DNA of 64,000 bases from Pseudanabaena sp. Salubria-1 (GCA_023336205.1 JALQCR010000001.1:248001-312000); one strand, 5' to 3'. Positions 34,375 through 43,985 are shown, numbered from the stretch's first letter. Numbers and translations are program-made. Notes: generated from the sequence alone by a model not told the origin.

Positions 34375-34606
34375 AGATCTCCGACTTTTTCTGTGCGATC
34401 AAAAGTGATTTAAAAGTTCACAGAAAAAGTCGGAGATCTGGGGGGTTCATGTTTAGTAAAGGCGATCGCAGAGCCAGCATCTCTTGCAGTCTGAGGGATT
34501 TTGCGAGATCGCTTAGCTCACAACCTGAAGTGCAGAGATTAAGATCCCCGACTTTTTTTATGAATTTGCAAATCACTTTTGACAGCAGAGAAAAAGTCGG
34601 GGATCT
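34375..34606. repeat. Two AGATCTCCGACTTTTT palindromes
   Basis: AGATCTCCGACTTTTTCTGT at 34375 pairs with its mirror ending at 34439, and AGATCCCCGACTTTTTT at 34542 pairs with AAAAAGTCGGGGATCT ending at 34606. Each is preceded by GATTA and followed by GGG. The second ends six bases from the stop of the STAND gene and may terminate it. No gene in 34236-34612. Confidence 0.8.
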
Positions 34607-34612
34607 GGGATG

Positions 34613-37600
34613 CTATTTGATCATATTTTCTATTTCTGCATCAAGAACAAGTTCGCGATCAAGTTGTTTAGCTTCTTTAAATAGAAAAATTGCGTCATCT
34701 TTTCTACTATCCATCAGCTTTGTTCTTGCCTCTGCCACAAGAGCAGGTGCAGCGGCTTTCAATGTTTGTGGATCTAAACAGGTTGAGAGCTTTTGCTGCA
34801 ATTCTGGCTGTGTTGCAATGTAGTCTTGCAGCCAATGGCAAGCAAGTCCCATCTGACGGTCTAAGTCTAGACTCCACAATTTGATAGTTAGGTCTTCACT
34901 GCCAGTGGCAATCGTCTTGCCATCGGGACTAAAGGCTACGCTATTGACACTATCGCTGTGCCCTTTCAAGGATTGGATTTCTTTTCCTTCCAGATTCCAC
35001 AATTTGACGGTTTTGTCATAACTTGCTGTGGCAATCGTCTTACCATCGGGACTAAAGGCTACGCTATTGACACCATCGCTGTGCCCTTTCAAGGATTGGA
35101 TTTCTTTTCCTTCCAGATTCCACAATTTGACGGTTTTGTCATAACTTGCTGTGGCAATCGTCTTACCATCGGGACTAAAGGCTACGCTATTGACACCATC
35201 GCTGTGCCCTTTCAAGGATTGGATTTCTTTTCCTTCCAGATTCCACAATTTGACAGTTTTGTCCCTACTTCCAGTGGCAATCGTCTTGCCATCGGGACTA
35301 AAGGCTACGCTACTGACACTATTGCTGTGCCCTTTCAAGGATTGGATTTCTTTTCCTTCCAGATTCCACAATTTGACGGTTTTGTCATAACTTGCTGTGG
35401 CAATCGTCTTACCATCGGGACTAAAGGCTACGCTATTGACACCATCGCTGTGCCCTTTCAAGGATTGGATTTCTTTTCCTTCCAGATTCCACAATTTGAC
35501 GGTTTTGTCATAACTTGCTGTGGCAATCGTCTTGCCATCGGGACTAAAGGCTACGCTCCAGACACTGGCGCTATGCCCTTTCAAGGATTGGATTTCTTTT
35601 CCTTCCAGATTCCACAATTTGACGGTTTTGTCCCCACTTCCAGTGGCAATCGTCTTACCATCAGGACTAAAGGCTACGCTCCAGACACTGGCGCTATGCC
35701 CTTTCAAGGATTGGATTTCTTTTCCTTCCAGATTCCACAATTTGACGGTTTTGTCCCCACTTCCAGTGGCAATCGTCTTGCCATCAGGACTAAAGGCTAC
35801 GCTATTGACACTATCGCTGTGCCCTTTCAAGGATTGGATTTCTTTTCCTTCCAGATTCCACAATTTGACGGTTTTGTCATAACTTGCTGTGGCAATCGTC
35901 TTACCATCGGGACTAAAGGCTACGCTATTGACACCATCGCTGTGCCCTTTCAAGGATTGGATTTCTTTTCCTTCCAGATTCCACAATTTGACGGTTTTGT
36001 CATAACTTGCTGTGGCAATCGTCTTGCCATCGGGACTAAAGGCTACGCTCCAGACACTGGCGCTATGCCCTTTCAAGGATTGGATTTCTTTTCCTTCCAG
36101 ATTCCACAATTTGACGGTTTTGTCCCCACTTCCAGTGGCAATCGTCTTACCATCAGGACTAAAGGCTACGCTCCAGACACTGGCGCTATGCCCTTTCAAG
36201 GATTGGATTTCTTTTCCTTCCAGATTCCACAATTTGACGGTTTTGTCCCCACTTCCAGTGGCAATCGTCTTGCCATCAGGACTAAAGGCTACACTACTGA
36301 CACTGGCGCTATGCCCTTTCAAGGATTGGATTTCTTTTCCTTCCAGATTCCACAATTTGACAGTTTTGTCCCTACTTCCAGTGGCAATCGTCTTGCCATC
36401 GGGACTAAAGGCTACGCTACTGACACTATTGCTGTGCCCTTTCAAGGATTGGATTTCTTTTCCTTCCAGATTCCACAATTTGACGGTTTTGTCCCCACTT
36501 CCAGTGGCAATCGTCTTGCCATCAGGACTAAAGGCTAGGCTCCAGACACTGGCGCTATGCCCAAGAAGACGATTTTTTTCTTTCATGGCATAGACAACTT
36601 CTTGGATAGAGGTGATTACGCGGATCTCCGTATCAGGAGAGGTAATCTTATCTTTTTGCAATCTCTCGCCAGTCTCTACTGCCTCAACTAACGCCTCAAG
36701 CTGAAGGTTGCTGTTCAGTAGCGACAATATTTTGTAACTATCGGAGATAAATTCTTGATTGACTTTACTTTTCCATGCTTCGTCACTACTTCGCAACGCA
36801 AAAAATCCTGCAACTCCTGCCGCGATCGCCATCACACTCGCCACAATCCCCACCCCAACAGCCAACCGACTCCGCCCCCTAGCCTTAAACTTCGCCGCCT
36901 CTTCCTCCTTCACCGCAACACTCAGCCGATCCACAGTTTCCCTCAAAGTCTCCTTAGTCTCCATTAACTCTTGCTGCAACTTCGCCATCTCAGGCGCTTG
37001 CGACGCACGGATAAACTCCGCCAGATAATCATGCACCAACTGATAGCGATCCAACGGTGACTCAGGAATTAACACCACCAAACCCGATCGCACAAAAATC
37101 TCCAACACCAAATCCAAAGCTGACGTATCCCCCTGCATCTCAGCCAGCAAATCATGCAAATCCTTTTCTAACTCTTCACGAGTCTTTAACGGACGAGTCC
37201 CCCGCTCATCCGTCAACATAAACAGCAAGAACTTAGCCAAGCGCTCATTCTCTTCTCCACAATCCACAATCACATCATTCAAATATCGCTCCACCAATAT
37301 CGCCTTTGGATTCGCCCCCAACAGGCGATATTGCTCCAAAGTCTTAATTCCCTCCTGCTGCAACTGCGCTCCCACCACCTGAAGCTCAATCGGACGCACC
37401 TCGCCTAGCTCATCCTTGAGGTCATCTGCGATCGCCCCAATCAACTCAGGCTCCAAATAAAACCGCGACTTCTCTGTCAGTGTTTGAATCAGCGACTTAG
37501 CCGCCTCTACCTTGAGATTTCCCACCCGATACAACACATTCTTACTGAGAATATCCTGATCGATCGCCGCCATGCTCTCAATCTGATTACACTCCAGTAA

Positions 37601-39598
37601 ATAATGCAGATAGTCCTCTCGCAACGACAAAACCACCTTCAGCGAAGATAGATTTTGTGAGTCATTTAGCAACTTCCCAATAAACTCAAAAAAGCGTCGC
37701 CTCTCGGCAGGTTGATTGTAATAAACAAAAAAGAACTCTTCAAATTGATCGAAAATCAAGACCAGACGCTTATTTTGCGCTTCTTTTTCTCGCAGTTTCG
37801 TAATGATGCCCTCACCCCCAGCCCCTCTCCCAGAGGGCGAGGGGAGCAAAGAATCTGTCTCCCCCTCTCCCATTGGGAGAGGGGGCTGGGGGGTGAGGGT
37901 CTTTAAAGCCTTCTCCAACTCCTCTTCCCAATTCGTATAAACTCGCAATGAGATCGTACAAACATCCCTACCCTCAAAGGAAGTATGCTCCAACTGCGGA
38001 ATTAATCCCGCATTCACCAGCGAACTCTTACCCACACCCGACTTGCCATACAGTACAATCAGCTTATAGCTCGGCTTCGCAATGCGCGTAATCAACTCAT
38101 CAAGATCATGCTTGCGTCCCGAAGCCTCAATTTCCGTCGCCACATCAGTTTGCGATTTACCAACTGACTTCTTACCCTGCAACCTGCCTGCACCGATAAA
38201 CGCACGATAGCCATACTGTTGCTCGATCGCATATTGCTCCTGCTTCGTGACATAGGCTTCGAGATATTGCTTTTGTTTGGTGTAAAGCGATCTCAATTCT
38301 TGCAAAACCGCAATATAAACCTGTGGATGTCCTGTATCACCTATTTGCTTTGCTTCATGCAGCGCATTTAAAGCTTCTTGATTATTCCCAAGTTTCATTT
38401 CTGCATGAGCAAGCGTCAACAAGAATAGATTACGCCATTCTTGATTCTCGATCACATCTTCAGCTAAAAATAAAAGTGCAGTTTTTGCATGATTCCTAGC
38501 AACTTCCCATTCTTGTTTGCGAAGCGCAATATCTGCCAAATAGCGATAATCTATTGAAAGATAAAACGAGTTTTTGAATTCTCTGTGTAGAGGTAAAGCC
38601 TTTTCTAGAAGAGTTTCAATCAGTTCCCAGTCAGAAAGATGTTTTGTAACTATAATCAGTTTAAGAATGATATGGGCAACAAGATCAGGGCGATTTGCTT
38701 TTTCAAACAACGAGATGGCATCTTGATAAGCTAATTGTGATGGTTGCCAGTCAGGAGTTCTATATTTATCAGCATTGGTAATTCGGTCCATTAATCTACC
38801 AATTTGACCGAGCAATAGTCCACTACGTTCAAAATCTTCTATTTGTCGCCAATATTCCAAACTAGCTTTTAGATATTCCAATGCTTTTTCTGCTGAGCTA
38901 CTCGGTGGCAAATCATCTAGTCCACGAATGAAATTAATATTTGCTAGCAGTTTTGGCTCAAGATTTAAACCGCGATCGCCTAAGTCCTTGAGTGCTATTT
39001 CCAATTCCGAACATTGAATCGAGCCGAGCTGATGAATCTCACTCAACTTTTTAAAAAAAGGAACCTCACTGGGCGCAAGTACATGACTAAATAAAGCTTC
39101 ACTGCCATCATGCAAAGAAGTTAGTAACTCATCAGTATCAATGGGAAACTCTAGCGTAGTTGTCCAACTCTCAAAGTCTGGAGCAACTTTAATAATCCGT
39201 TTATGTACCGCATCCGAAATCCACCAAACAATCGGATAGGGGCAGTGATTGCGAAACATTTCGCGATTGATATTAAGATCCAACAGCGCCGCCTGTAGAT
39301 CATCTAGTTCATCCATTCCCACAATCGACAATACTGCGGGAGGCTCAGACTGTACTTGAGAAATGATGTGGTTATATAAGGCTTTTTGCGATCGCGGTAA
39401 CTTTATTTCAAAAATTGGTTGTGGATGAATTTCTTTGAGGCGGGTGATGAGGCGATCGCGTAAATCCTGATAATTGCATCGCACTAGCAGCAGTTTAAAC
39501 TCGCCCTCATAGAGATCTAGCGTCATCGAAAGCTCTTGCAATACAGCCTCATTCTCAGAAGAAATATTTGCTACTGCCAGCTTAGACTCATCGCTCAT
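34613..39598 (-). CDS. STAND-type ATPase with TPR-like region, membrane segment and 14 WD40 repeats
   Basis: 1661 residues. Approximate order: residues 1-180, a P-loop-less ATPase-like domain (IVGMDELDDLQAALLDLNIN); 220-470, helical TPR-like repeats; 505-900, an nSTAND/NACHT-type ATPase with Walker A LYGKSGVGKSS (~517) and Walker B LVLIFDQFEEFFF (~612); one membrane segment VGVGIVASVMAIAAGVAGFF (~920); 1013-1587, fourteen 41-residue WD40 repeats; 1588-1661, a helical tail. STAND proteins act as ligand-triggered oligomerising switches in signalling, cell death and phage defence. No TIR, caspase or nuclease effector is seen. A palindrome is inserted in frame between Walker A and B (~566-597). 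Monocistronic. Confidence 0.88.
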   Translation of the reverse strand: MSDESKLAVANISSENEAVLQELSMTLDLYEGEFKLLLVRCNYQDLRDRLITRLKEIHPQPIFEIKLPRSQKALYNHIISQVQSEPPAVLSIVGMDELDDLQAALLDLNINREMFRNHCPYPIVWWISDAVHKRIIKVAPDFESWTTTLEFPIDTDELLTSLHDGSEALFSHVLAPSEVPFFKKLSEIHQLGSIQCSELEIALKDLGDRGLNLEPKLLANINFIRGLDDLPPSSSAEKALEYLKASLEYWRQIEDFERSGLLLGQIGRLMDRITNADKYRTPDWQPSQLAYQDAISLFEKANRPDLVAHIILKLIIVTKHLSDWELIETLLEKALPLHREFKNSFYLSIDYRYLADIALRKQEWEVARNHAKTALLFLAEDVIENQEWRNLFLLTLAHAEMKLGNNQEALNALHEAKQIGDTGHPQVYIAVLQELRSLYTKQKQYLEAYVTKQEQYAIEQQYGYRAFIGAGRLQGKKSVGKSQTDVATEIEASGRKHDLDELITRIAKPSYKLIVLYGKSGVGKSSLVNAGLIPQLEHTSFEGRDVCTISLRVYTNWEEELEKALKTLTPQPPLPMGEGETDSLLPSPSGRGAGGEGIITKLREKEAQNKRLVLIFDQFEEFFFVYYNQPAERRRFFEFIGKLLNDSQNLSSLKVVLSLREDYLHYLLECNQIESMAAIDQDILSKNVLYRVGNLKVEAAKSLIQTLTEKSRFYLEPELIGAIADDLKDELGEVRPIELQVVGAQLQQEGIKTLEQYRLLGANPKAILVERYLNDVIVDCGEENERLAKFLLFMLTDERGTRPLKTREELEKDLHDLLAEMQGDTSALDLVLEIFVRSGLVVLIPESPLDRYQLVHDYLAEFIRASQAPEMAKLQQELMETKETLRETVDRLSVAVKEEEAAKFKARGRSRLAVGVGIVASVMAIAAGVAGFFALRSSDEAWKSKVNQEFISDSYKILSLLNSNLQLEALVEAVETGERLQKDKITSPDTEIRVITSIQEVVYAMKEKNRLLGHSASVWSLAFSPDGKTIATGSGDKTVKLWNLEGKEIQSLKGHSNSVSSVAFSPDGKTIATGSRDKTVKLWNLEGKEIQSLKGHSASVSSVAFSPDGKTIATGSGDKTVKLWNLEGKEIQSLKGHSASVWSVAFSPDGKTIATGSGDKTVKLWNLEGKEIQSLKGHSASVWSVAFSPDGKTIATASYDKTVKLWNLEGKEIQSLKGHSDGVNSVAFSPDGKTIATASYDKTVKLWNLEGKEIQSLKGHSDSVNSVAFSPDGKTIATGSGDKTVKLWNLEGKEIQSLKGHSASVWSVAFSPDGKTIATGSGDKTVKLWNLEGKEIQSLKGHSASVWSVAFSPDGKTIATASYDKTVKLWNLEGKEIQSLKGHSDGVNSVAFSPDGKTIATASYDKTVKLWNLEGKEIQSLKGHSNSVSSVAFSPDGKTIATGSRDKTVKLWNLEGKEIQSLKGHSDGVNSVAFSPDGKTIATASYDKTVKLWNLEGKEIQSLKGHSDGVNSVAFSPDGKTIATASYDKTVKLWNLEGKEIQSLKGHSDSVNSVAFSPDGKTIATGSEDLTIKLWSLDLDRQMGLACHWLQDYIATQPELQQKLSTCLDPQTLKAAAPALVAEARTKLMDSRKDDAIFLFKEAKQLDRELVLDAEIENMIK
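34836..36560. repeat. 14 tandem 123-bp WD40-coding repeats
   Basis: Each unit encodes GHSxxVxSVAFSPDGKTIAT, then xxxDKTVKLWNLEGKEIQSLK. Units are almost identical at DNA level. Only the residues after GHS (AS, NS, DS, DG), the W/S/N position and the triplet GSG/GSR/ASY/GSE vary. The block of units 4-6 recurs as 8-10, showing duplication of several units at once. Fourteen units suit two seven-bladed propellers. Confidence 0.92.
37807..37901. repeat. CCCTCACCCC palindrome inserted in frame in the STAND ATPase
   Basis: CCCTCACCCCCAGCCCCTCT at the left pairs with AGAGGGGGCTGGGGGGTGAG at the right. The frame stays open and yields LTPQPPLPMGEGE...LLPSPSGRGAGGEG inside the ATPase domain. The same family contributes the N-terminus of the DUF6671 protein (18357-18402). 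Confidence 0.85.
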
Positions 39599-39647
39599 CG
39601 CTTTGTGACCTAGATTTTGGATTGCTTACATTATTCACTAATTCAAC

Positions 39648-39677
39648 AAAAAAGGCTTGCTAAGCAAGCCTTTTTTT
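39648..39677 (-). terminator. Terminator downstream of pepA
   Basis: GGCTTGC-TAA-GCAAGCC stem with A-runs and T-runs on both sides, so it can act in either direction. It separates pepA from the STAND gene, both on the minus strand. A weaker hairpin ATTTTGGTGCG/CGCACCAAAAT lies at 39720-39750. Confidence 0.88.
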
Positions 39678-39753
39678 ATTTTTACTTAATCAAATTTTTA
39701 CTTAATAGTTTTTAAGTAGATTTTGGTGCGACAAAGCCGCACCAAAATCTACA

Positions 39754-41283
39754 TTAATTGATAATTAAATTCACTAAAGTGCGTACAGCAAAACCTGTAC
39801 CACCAGCATTGTTATAGCCAGACTCGCGCTCAGTCCAGACTGGTCCCGCCACATCAAGGTGCGCCCATGCCTTAGTCTTTTCCACAAATTGCTTCAAGAA
39901 TAAAGCCCCTGTAATCGCACCACCAGCCCGTGAACCTGTATTTTTAAAATCGGCAACCACTGACTTTAATTGATCGAAATAGGGATCTTCAAGGGGCATC
40001 CGCCAGAATTTCTCACCAGCATCCTTAGCAGCTTTAGCGATCGCCTCGGCAAAATCATCATCAATCGACCACATCCCTCCAATATCCTCGCCCAAAGCGA
40101 CCACACAAGCACCCGTCAGCGTCGCAAGATCGACGATCGCATCGACACCCAACTTATCGGCATAGACAAGCGCATCGGCAAGGGTCAAGCGACCTTCAGC
40201 ATCAGTATTATTTACCTCAATGGTTTTGCCATTAGAAGCTGTGAGGATATCCCCCGGACGCATCGCACTGCCATTGACCATGTTTTCGCAAGTCGCCACG
40301 ATGAAATGCACTTCGATGTCTGTGGGTTGCAGATGAGCAATGACTTTCGCTGCACCGAGTGCGGCGGCGGAACCACCCATGTCGGTTTTCATGAGTTCAA
40401 TGCTGCTACCAATACCCGTTTTCAGATTCAAGCCACCAGAGTCAAAGGTTAAGCCTTTGCCCACGATCGCCAATTTGCGCTTTGGTGTACCGTTGCTATA
40501 GGTAAGGTGAATGAACTTTGGTGGAATATCCGAAGCTCTAGCCACACCAAGGAATGCACCCATGCCCAGAGTTTCACATTCAGCTTGTTCAAGGATTTTG
40601 GCAGTGAAATGCTCAGATTCAGAAGCGATCGCTACCGCAGTTTCTGCCAATGTAATCGGGGTAACAATATTTGCTGGCGCAGATACTAACTCTCTCGCCA
40701 AAATTACACCATCAACAATCTGCTGCGCCTTAGCGATCGCAGGATTTGCTAACTCAGGATCAGTTTCTAAAACCTCCACTTGATCGAGGAATTGCGGATT
40801 GGCATTTTTGGATTTAAAGCGTTTGTCTTGATGGGCTGCAAGTAATACACCCTCTGCGATCGCTTGAGCCGTCAAACTCACATCTTGGTTATAGGTAGGA
40901 AAAGAAAGCGCCAGCTTTTTCACCTTTTCCTTATTAGCCCATTTCACCGCCGATGCAGCAGCTTTACGCCAAACATCAGCATTAGCCTTAGCGGGATCGC
41001 CCATACCAATCAAAATCACCTTACGGATCGCATAGTCAATCCCGACACGCCCACCAACTGATGCACCAATTTCCCCCGTAAATTCTGACTCAGTAATTAA
41101 ATCAGTCAAAGTACAAGCTAAAACCTGAATATCTAAGTTTTTCAGTGATTCAGATAGTTGTAGAGTTTGCTTGGCTGGATTTTCTGATTGCTCATTGCTA
41201 GATTTTGGACTAGCAAAAACAGCGATCGCAAGGGCATCACCATGCCAAGCCTGCGGAGCAGTTACTGAGGGAGAAATATTCAT
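39754..41283 (-). CDS. pepA: Leucyl aminopeptidase (M17 family)
   Basis: 509 residues, cytoplasmic hexameric metallopeptidase that removes N-terminal residues, preferably Leu. The M17 signature [14 protein letters not shown] with the two-metal ligands is at ~355, [12 protein letters not shown] with the catalytic Lys neighbourhood at ~282, and [12 protein letters not shown] at ~303. The N-terminal domain is less conserved. Length is normal and the start [13 protein letters not shown] is plausible. Single gene with its own terminator. Confidence 0.95.
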   Translation of the reverse strand: MNISPSVTAPQAWHGDALAIAVFASPKSSNEQSENPAKQTLQLSESLKNLDIQVLACTLTDLITESEFTGEIGASVGGRVGIDYAIRKVILIGMGDPAKANADVWRKAAASAVKWANKEKVKKLALSFPTYNQDVSLTAQAIAEGVLLAAHQDKRFKSKNANPQFLDQVEVLETDPELANPAIAKAQQIVDGVILARELVSAPANIVTPITLAETAVAIASESEHFTAKILEQAECETLGMGAFLGVARASDIPPKFIHLTYSNGTPKRKLAIVGKGLTFDSGGLNLKTGIGSSIELMKTDMGGSAAALGAAKVIAHLQPTDIEVHFIVATCENMVNGSAMRPGDILTASNGKTIEVNNTDAEGRLTLADALVYADKLGVDAIVDLATLTGACVVALGEDIGGMWSIDDDFAEAIAKAAKDAGEKFWRMPLEDPYFDQLKSVVADFKNTGSRAGGAITGALFLKQFVEKTKAWAHLDVAGPVWTERESGYNNAGGTGFAVRTLVNLIIN

Positions 41284-41367
41284 TTTTGGATACAGTCTGT
41301 AAATTTTGTCGCGACGTTACACTTTAATATTAACGCCAGTTAGACGAATACGAAAAAAGGTGGTTTT

Positions 41368-41481
41368 ATAGACGTAAAAGGATTGCTTAGGATATAAAAC
41401 CCCAAATAAAAATGGAGGCGCAAAGCGCCTCCATTTTTATTTGGGGTTTTGATTTGTCCTAGCATAAATATTGAAAGCTAT
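41368..41481. repeat. 114-bp hairpin element with replaced stem sequence
   Basis: ATAG...GCTTAGGATATAAAACCCC at the left and GGGGTTTTGATTTGTCCTAG...GCTAT at the right match the 17018 family. The central stem, AAATAAAAATGGAGGCGC pairing with GCGCCTCCATTTTTATTT, differs in sequence from that of the other copies but is still perfectly paired. It occupies most of the 385-base gap between pepA and tolC; no clear promoter was seen. Confidence 0.8.
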
Positions 41482-41668
41482 AGAAATCAGGGCAAAGCAC
41501 CCTACCAAATTTCTAGGTTTGTACTACAATCTGTAAGGTAAACATACAGCGCTTCCTCTTCATTTTGACCCGATAGCATGATGATTGTTACATGTGAGCT
41601 ATCCGAAGATGACCACAGTAAGGTATGTTAGCTGCTATTTTAAAGACGAATAAGAGACGGTCTGAATT

Positions 41669-43375
41669 ATGCGAATTTACTCCAGTTGGTTGACGCTTGG
41701 TGCGAGTTTATCGCTTCTGATTCCAGCTTGGACAGCCAATGCTCAAGAATTTACCATGCCTCTAAAACCCTATACAAAGGTTGTCCTAGAGCCTGACAGT
41801 ACGATAAAAGTTACTTCATTAATTGATGAAGTAACTACCCCAAAAAAGGTAGAGACACTCAAATCCAAACCTGAGTTAGTTAGTAATCAGCAACCTATTC
41901 TCCAAGACATTCAGGTAGTGATTGCAGCTTTACCAAAAGCCGATACTTCAGAATCATCAAAATCGCCTGCCTTGGAGACTACTATCCTTCAAGATAGTCA
42001 GCGATCGCAACCTGAAAAAGTCAGTTCTTCTACTGAACCTGCCAGAGTAATTCCTAGCGCCGCAGCCTCTACCTCAGGTCAACTTGATCCCGCACAGACA
42101 CTAGTTGTCCCAACGACACCTAGCCAAGTTAGATTAGATATCACTAAGCCAGTCACCCTAGCCGAAATTCTTGATCTAGTTGAAAAAACTAACTCAGATG
42201 CAATTCGCGCCAGAATTGCGATCGATCGCGCTCGTGCCGTATTGCAAGAATCCGAAGCAGGGCGATCGCCTACTGTTACAGGAACGATACAGTACAACTA
42301 CACTGACTCGGCACAAGCACGCTTAAATAGCATAAATAACAATACCCCATTAGGTATAACCACTAGTAATCCACTAAATGCCACGATTGGAGTTGATTAC
42401 AACATATTTGACTCAGGCTCTAAGGAGTCTACGGTTCGGATCGCCGAAAACAACCTACGCATCGCTGAAGCCGATCTCAGTCGTATCAGACAAAATATTC
42501 GTTTGGGCATCGTCACAGCATATTACAACTTACAGAATACTGACGAAACAATTCGTATTCAACGCAAAGCTGTTGAAAATTCAGAAAGAAGTTTAAAAGA
42601 TACCAAGGCTAGAGAAAGAGCAGGTGTTGGCACAAAGTTTGATGTGTTGCAATCTGAAGTTCAGCTTGCTAATTCTAAGCAAGATTTGCTCAATGCAGAG
42701 GCTGCTCAATTAGTAGCGAGACGTGAGTTATCAAGACAACTAAATTATCCCTCCATCGTCGAAATCACGGCTGCGGATAAAATCGCACCCGTGCCTGAAT
42801 GGAAATTGCCAGTTGAAGAAACCATTTTATTAGCTGTACGCAATCGCGCCGAGCTAGATATTCGCAAATTAGAGCGTGAAGTTGCTCGCGATCGTGCTAA
42901 TAATTCTCTAGCGAGAATAGGACCTCAAATTAATTTGTTTGGGAACTTTAATACTGCTTCTGAATTTACCAGTGGTGGTGGTATTGGCGTTGGCTATCAA
43001 ATTGGGGCAACTCTAAATTGGAACCTCTTTGATGGAGGTAGAGCCGACGCACAAGTAAATCAATTTAAAGCCGATCAAGCGATCGCGGAAGCTCGATTTG
43101 AGCAAGATGCGCGTCAAGCTCGTTATGATGTGGAAGAGTCATATATCAATCAGCAATCGCGCCTTAAGCAAATTGACACGGCTACTAAAGCTGTCGAACA
43201 AGCTCAAGAAGCCTTGCGTTTGGCTCGTCTACGGCTTGATGCAGGTGTGGGAACTCAGCTTGAGGTAATTACGGCTGAGTCTGATTTAACTCGTGCTGAT
43301 GTTAATCGTGTACAGGCAATCATCGGGTACAACCAGTCCCGAGCTAATCTTGAACGAGCTGTAAGTGGTTTATAA
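41669..43375 (+). CDS. TolC-family outer membrane efflux protein
   Basis: 568 residues. A signal peptide (LTLGASLSLLIPAWTANAQE, cut near residue 26) is followed by a ~130-residue low-complexity periplasmic linker rich in S, P, T and K, then two OEP repeats from residue ~165 (LAEILDLVEKTNSDAIRARI) with the coiled-coil helices that form the periplasmic tunnel (RLKQIDTATKAVEQAQEALR). Trimeric channel for type I secretion or drug efflux. No inner-membrane partners are adjacent. Complete with terminator. Confidence 0.92.
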   Translation: MRIYSSWLTLGASLSLLIPAWTANAQEFTMPLKPYTKVVLEPDSTIKVTSLIDEVTTPKKVETLKSKPELVSNQQPILQDIQVVIAALPKADTSESSKSPALETTILQDSQRSQPEKVSSSTEPARVIPSAAASTSGQLDPAQTLVVPTTPSQVRLDITKPVTLAEILDLVEKTNSDAIRARIAIDRARAVLQESEAGRSPTVTGTIQYNYTDSAQARLNSINNNTPLGITTSNPLNATIGVDYNIFDSGSKESTVRIAENNLRIAEADLSRIRQNIRLGIVTAYYNLQNTDETIRIQRKAVENSERSLKDTKARERAGVGTKFDVLQSEVQLANSKQDLLNAEAAQLVARRELSRQLNYPSIVEITAADKIAPVPEWKLPVEETILLAVRNRAELDIRKLEREVARDRANNSLARIGPQINLFGNFNTASEFTSGGGIGVGYQIGATLNWNLFDGGRADAQVNQFKADQAIAEARFEQDARQARYDVEESYINQQSRLKQIDTATKAVEQAQEALRLARLRLDAGVGTQLEVITAESDLTRADVNRVQAIIGYNQSRANLERAVSGL

Positions 43376-43384
43376 ATACCAAAG

Positions 43385-43421
43385 CCAAAATGGGAGGACG
43401 CAAAGTGTCCTCCCATTTTGG
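43385..43421 (+). terminator. Hairpin terminator of the TolC-type gene
   Basis: CCAAAATGGGAGGAC and GTCCTCCCATTTTGG form a perfect 15-bp stem ten bases after the stop. No strong T-run follows. Confidence 0.7.
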
Positions 43422-43464
43422 TCTTAGTATATTTAAAGTACAAGACAAAAACTAAGGATTAACT

Positions 43465-43782
43465 ATGGTGTCCGTTACAGAGGGATTTATTTATGTTTCT
43501 GCTCTTTTCATCATTGTGTGGGTTATCCTTAGCCTTCAATCAAGTATTAAAAAGCTTGAGCAAAAGATAAAGCGTATGGATCTTTCTCTAAGCTTGCTAT
43601 TAAATCGGATGGAGATTGAAGTTCCATCTCTAATCTCAGATCAAGTTAAACAGCTTGCATTAGATCCCTATCGCAAGATAGAAGCCATAAAACTCTATAG
43701 AGGAGAAACTGGCGAAAGTCTTTTAGAAGCAAAAGAAGCCATAGAAGAGTTTATCTTGCAGAATCAAGAGAAATGGAGATAA
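43465..43782 (+). CDS. Membrane-anchored protein with L7/L12 C-terminal-like domain
   Basis: 105 residues. One N-terminal membrane segment (GFIYVSALFIIVWVILSLQ), a short coiled coil (SSIKKLEQKIKRMDLSLSLL) and a C-terminal KIEAIKLYRGETGESLLEAK followed by EAIEEF. The last part matches the ribosomal L7/L12 C-terminal fold pattern (K-xx-xIK-xR-xxTG-xxLxEAK). It is therefore not a ribosomal protein but a membrane protein that carries the fold. Function unknown. Confidence 0.65.
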   Translation: MVSVTEGFIYVSALFIIVWVILSLQSSIKKLEQKIKRMDLSLSLLLNRMEIEVPSLISDQVKQLALDPYRKIEAIKLYRGETGESLLEAKEAIEEFILQNQEKWR

Positions 43783-43886
43783 TACCCAAACACAAAATGG
43801 CGTAGCCATTTTGTGTTTTTAAAACCCTTACAGGGTTTGGTTTTTAATTCACAGAAGTGTAGTCACACTTTTGTGAATTGGTATAA
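43783..43886. repeat. Modular three-hairpin element
   Basis: Three stems in a row: AAACACAAAATGGC/GCCATTTTGTGTTT, AAACCC/GGGTTT and AATTCACA/TTGTGAATT, bounded by ATACC and GGTAT. The same modules, in reverse orientation and with other sequence in the stems, are at 14121-14220; partial sets are at 12752-12798 and 60738-60798. Confidence 0.8.
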
Positions 43887-43933
43887 AAGAATAAGTTAGG
43901 ACTTACGCAAGACTAATGAATTTACTGGATTTC

Positions 43934-43974
43934 GGGTAGATTTGGCGAGGGCTTTGCCCTCGCCAAATCTACCC
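43934..43974 (-). terminator. Hairpin downstream of the PPOX-fold gene
   Basis: GGGTAGATTTGGCGAGGGC pairs perfectly with GCCCTCGCCAAATCTACCC around TTT. It ends 12 bases from the stop of the gene at 43986. Long stem, no T-run. Confidence 0.6.
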
Positions 43975-43985
43975 AATGAGTCACA

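Noticed and set aside
34958..36538. 526-codon open frame on the plus strand opposite the WD40 repeats
   Set aside because: It is the antisense of the 123-bp repeats. A stop-free reverse frame in one unit stays open in all units, so length is no evidence. The product is a repeated nonsense peptide (PFQGLDFFSFQIPQFDGF).
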